DNA of 44,162 bases from Paracoccus aeridis. GTDB lineage: Bacteria > Pseudomonadota > Alphaproteobacteria > Rhodobacterales > Rhodobacteraceae. The translations under genes and the position numbers were made by a program. Of the stretch, positions 41,911 through 44,162 are shown piece after piece. Numbering within the stretch: the first letter of the stretch is position 1; the number at the start of each line of letters is the position of its first letter. The notes beneath the pieces were generated by a model. The model searched no databases and was not told the DNA's origin. It saw only the letters and a program-made list of their open reading frames with translations. Location: positions 1 through 44,162 of the forward strand of contig NZ_SELD02000036.1 of the NCBI RefSeq assembly GCF_004923205.2, in the 5' to 3' direction.

Positions 41911-43243
41911 GAGAGTGTCCGGTCTTCTGTGTACGACTGACCCGGTCCATGCTTCCTGAGAGGAGCAAGGACGATGACGATTTCCAACGAGCTGCTGGAC
42001 GAGTTGCTGAAGGGCTGCAAGCGGCCCGAGGATTTGCTCGGCGATGCCGGGCTGATGAAGGAGCTGAAGGTCCGGCTGATGGAGCGGATGCTTGGGGCCG
42101 AACTGACCGCGCATCTGGGCTATGAGGCCGGGGCCGAGCCGCCGCCCGACCAGGCCAACCGCCGCAATGGCACCGCGACGAAGCGGGTGAAGGGCTCGGA
42201 TGGCGAGGTGCCGCTGGCGGTGCCGCGCGACCGGGACGGCAGCTTCGAGCCCGAGCTGGTCAGGAAGGGCCAGACCCGGATCGACGGGATCGACGACAAG
42301 ATTGTGGGGCTCTATGCGGCCGGCTTGTCGGTGCGCGACATCCAGGCCCATCTCGAGGAGCTTTACGGACTACGGGTGTCGCCGGACCTGATCAGCCGCG
42401 TCACCGATGCCGTGCTGGAGGAGGTCCGGGACTGGCAACACCGGGCGCTGGACCGGATGTATCCGATCGTCATCTTTGACGCTCTGCGAGTGAAGATCCG
42501 CGATGCCGACAGCCGGATGGTCAGGAACAAGGCGGTCTACATCGCCCTGGGCGTCACGCGGGAGGGCGAGCGCGAGGTTCTTGGGCTCTGGATCGCCGAC
42601 AACGAAGGTGCCAAGTTCTGGCTGTCGGTGATGAACGAGCTGCGCAACCGCGGCGTCCAAGACATCCTGATCGCGGTCGTGGATGGGCTGAAGGGCTTTC
42701 CCGAGGCGATCACCGCCGCCTTCCCGGACACCACGGTCCAGACCTGCATCGTTCACCTGATCCGGCACTCCATGAACTTCTGCAGCTGGAAAGACCGCAA
42801 GGCTGTGGCCGCCGACCTGCGCCCGATCTACGAGGCCCCGACTGCCGAGGAGGCCGCCCGCCGGCTCGATGACTTCGAGGGGACATGGGCCGGGAAATAC
42901 CCGTCCATCGCCCCAGCCTGGCGACGGGCCTGGGCCGAGGTGATCCCGTTCTTTGCCTTCAGCGCCGCGATCCGGAAGATCATCTACACCACAAATGCCG
43001 TGGAGTCGCTCAACCGGGTGCTGCGGAAAACCCTGAAAACCAAGGCCTCATTCCCCACCGAGGAGGCTGCAACCAAGCTGATCTTCCTGGCCATCCGCAA
43101 CTTCGAGAAGGGCGGCCGCGCTGTCCGGGAGTGGGTTGCCGCCCGCAATCAGCTGGCCATAATGTTCGCAGGGCGCTTCGACGCCTGACCGTATCTGTAA
43201 ACCGCATGGGCCCGGTCAGATACACAGAGCTTCAGACACTCCC
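41911..43243 (+). mobile_element. IS256-family insertion sequence, complete (1333 bp)
   Basis: The element carries one transposase gene and imperfect terminal inverted repeats. The left end starts GAGAGTGTCCGG; the right end, read inward, starts GGGAGTGTCTGA. Both share G-x-GAGTGTC and a second block CTGTGTA followed by CTGACC at matching distance. It is bordered by 8-bp direct repeats CAGAACGC. With intact ends, gene and duplication it appears to be a recent, probably still functional insertion. Confidence 0.9.
41974..43188 (+). CDS. IS256-family transposase
   Basis: 404-residue DDE transposase (Transposase_mut family) that cuts and joins the element's ends. The catalytic triad is Asp169 (IVIFDALRVKIRD), Asp237 (AVVDGLKGFPEAI) and Glu344 (TTNAVESLNR), with the C/H segment VQTCIVHLIRHSMNF between. 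AGGAGCAAGG precedes the ATG. Full length; I see no frameshift or internal stop. Confidence 0.95.
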   Translation: MTISNELLDELLKGCKRPEDLLGDAGLMKELKVRLMERMLGAELTAHLGYEAGAEPPPDQANRRNGTATKRVKGSDGEVPLAVPRDRDGSFEPELVRKGQTRIDGIDDKIVGLYAAGLSVRDIQAHLEELYGLRVSPDLISRVTDAVLEEVRDWQHRALDRMYPIVIFDALRVKIRDADSRMVRNKAVYIALGVTREGEREVLGLWIADNEGAKFWLSVMNELRNRGVQDILIAVVDGLKGFPEAITAAFPDTTVQTCIVHLIRHSMNFCSWKDRKAVAADLRPIYEAPTAEEAARRLDDFEGTWAGKYPSIAPAWRRAWAEVIPFFAFSAAIRKIIYTTNAVESLNRVLRKTLKTKASFPTEEAATKLIFLAIRNFEKGGRAVREWVAARNQLAIMFAGRFDA

Positions 43244-43251
43244 CAGAACGC
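43244..43251. repeat. Target-site duplication, right copy (CAGAACGC)
   Basis: Second copy of the 8-bp duplication, immediately right of the element. Removing one copy plus the element restores the permease reading frame exactly. Confidence 0.88.
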
Positions 43252-43894
43252 TCGATCCGATCGAGATCACCGCTCCGTAAACGAGCATGAGCCAGAGCCT
43301 GTCGGTCAGAAGATACGCGGCAGAGGGCGGCACGATCACGAAGGCAATGAAGAGCACCGCGCCCACGGCATCGAAGGCCGCGACGCCGGTCGCGCTGACG
43401 AGAAGGAGGAGCGCGTAGAACATGATGCCGGGAACGAAACCGAGAGCGGCGGCAAGGCCGGGATCGAAGGTCGTGATCTTCAGTTCCTTGTAGAAAAGCG
43501 TCACGAACAGAAGGTTCACCACGGTGACAAGGCTCATGAAGACCAGAGCCTCGGGCACGTCCTGGCCTCCGACGGACATCGTATCCAGCCACACGAAGCC
43601 GATCTCGCCCAAAAGCACGCTGTGCTGGTCGATATGGACGTCGCGGGCGTAGAGGTTCAGCAGAAGCACGCCGACCGAGAACAGGACCGGAAAGACCAGC
43701 CCGATTGCGGCGTCGTATTTCACCCGCCCGGTGCTGAACAGAAGCTCGGTCAGGAAGACCGTCAGCACGCCGGTAAGCGCGGCGCCGAGGATCTGCACCG
43801 GCCCGGCAGTGTCGCCCGTCAGCAGCCAGACGACGACGATGCCCAGGATGATCGAATGGCTGATCGCGTCGGACAGCATGGAATTGCCGCGCAC
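43244..43894 (-). pseudogene. Metal (Mn/Fe/Zn) ABC transporter permease, N-terminal part (TroD/MntD-like, truncated)
   Basis: The minus-strand reading gives the body of an ABC-3 family permease: VRGNSMLSDAISHSIILGIV, GAALTGVLTVFLTELLF, SVLLGEIGFVWLD and FDAVGAVLFIAFVIVPPSAA YLLTDRL, all expected for manganese/iron permeases. Two lesions are present. The 3' end is cut by the IS256 element after SSVLG, where the frame runs 3 residues into the IS and stops. The 5' end loses homology just before VRGNSM (about 43894), so the first roughly 40-50 residues including one span are missing. No partner ATPase or binding protein is in the window. Confidence 0.85.
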
Positions 43895-44162
43895 GGATAC
43901 TGCGCCAGCTTCGGCACGAAGCTGCGGCACGAACTGCTCTGTAACTTCTACAGTTTCGCCGATGCAAGGATCGTTAGTGTCGGCCCAGCTTTTCATACAG
44001 GACCAGGCGCCCGCGTTCAGCCTATTGCCTCCCACCCGCAAGGTCTTAGAGACGCCGGGTTTGCCGCTCCAGGCCGATCCCTCATGCACTAAGATCGAAA
44101 GTCGACCAATCACTAGGTGGCCTGCCCCCCTGAGGTGGTCCGTTTGTAATCTTAGTGCATGA
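43895..44162. other. Mosaic sequence at the right edge, possible IS end
   Basis: Unrelated DNA replaces the 5' end of the metal permease from about 43895. No gene is supported. It contains the 14-bp inverted repeat described separately and a C-rich GGTGGCCTGCCCCCCTGAGG stretch at 44116-44135 that resembles the terminal sequence of some IS elements. The window stops before this can be resolved. Confidence 0.4.
44082..44162. repeat. Perfect 14-bp inverted repeat at the window edge
   Basis: TCATGCACTAAGAT at 44082-44095 is the exact reverse complement of ATCTTAGTGCATGA at 44149-44162, with 53 bp between. It may be a junction between element ends, a hairpin or a duplicated target; the right arm reaches the last base of the window. 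Confidence 0.7.

Noticed and set aside
1..44162. CRISPR array, rRNA, tRNA, plasmid replication or phage genes
   Set aside because: No regularly spaced direct repeats, no rRNA or tRNA sequence, no rep/par or phage structural genes were seen.

Overview
The window is GC-rich DNA with alphaproteobacterial character, most like the Rhodobacteraceae (Paracoccus/Rhodobacter relatives). This rests on codon use, the TTT-, Dpp- and PhnCDE-type transporter repertoire, and an IS256-family element. It carries no housekeeping genes, rRNA or tRNA. It is almost entirely nutrient-uptake and catabolic operons, each with its own local regulator, plus one unusual terminal-oxidase cluster. Insertion-sequence debris lies at both ends. 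This is the make-up expected of a megaplasmid, chromid or genomic island; that placement is inference.

Layout, left to right. (1) 58-258: frameshifted tail of an IS5-type transposase. (2) 368-5480: an FAD amine/amino-acid oxidase and an XRE-cupin repressor on the minus strand, divergent from an amino-acid-type ABC transporter (binding protein, permease, ATPase) and a 2-hydroxyacid dehydrogenase. (3) 5723-14540: a peptide-type ABC importer (two ATPases, binding protein, two permeases) with a leaderless gamma-glutamyltransferase, a TauE/SafE anion exporter and a GntR/FCD regulator; best read as uptake and cytosolic cleavage of glutathione or gamma-glutamyl peptides. (4) 14589-17644, minus: a PhnCDE-like importer with a double-length permease and a binding protein of the putative selenate type. 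(5) 17645-18615: decayed DNA with a dehydrogenase remnant. (6) 18616-23999: a haem-copper oxidase cluster with a fused subunit I+III, a subunit II without CuA ligands, a small membrane protein, a CopD/HemJ-like protein, CtaG, and a DUF2231 gene on the opposite strand. (7) 24807-28816: tripartite tricarboxylate transporter tctCBA and a LysR regulator. (8) 38955 down to 28825, minus: eight tightly spaced, mostly overlapping genes encoding two amidohydrolases, a complete five-component Dpp-type importer and a ThDP-dependent 2-oxoacid decarboxylase-like enzyme. (9) 39157-41265, minus: a TonB-dependent siderophore receptor with a recognisable promoter. (10) 41501-43894, minus: a Mn/Fe ABC permease gene with a C-terminal winged helix, broken by an IS256 element with an exact 8-bp target duplication and truncated at its 5' end. 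(11) 43895-44162: mosaic sequence with a 14-bp inverted repeat at the window edge.

The items most worth follow-up are the oxidase, which lacks CuA ligands in subunit II and has Gln in place of the K-channel Lys in subunit I; the eight-gene amidohydrolase/importer/decarboxylase operon, which looks like an uncharacterised catabolic pathway; and strong GC hairpins directly 3' of the binding-protein gene in four separate transporter operons. All functional statements come from reading motifs and family resemblance by eye. No database search was run.
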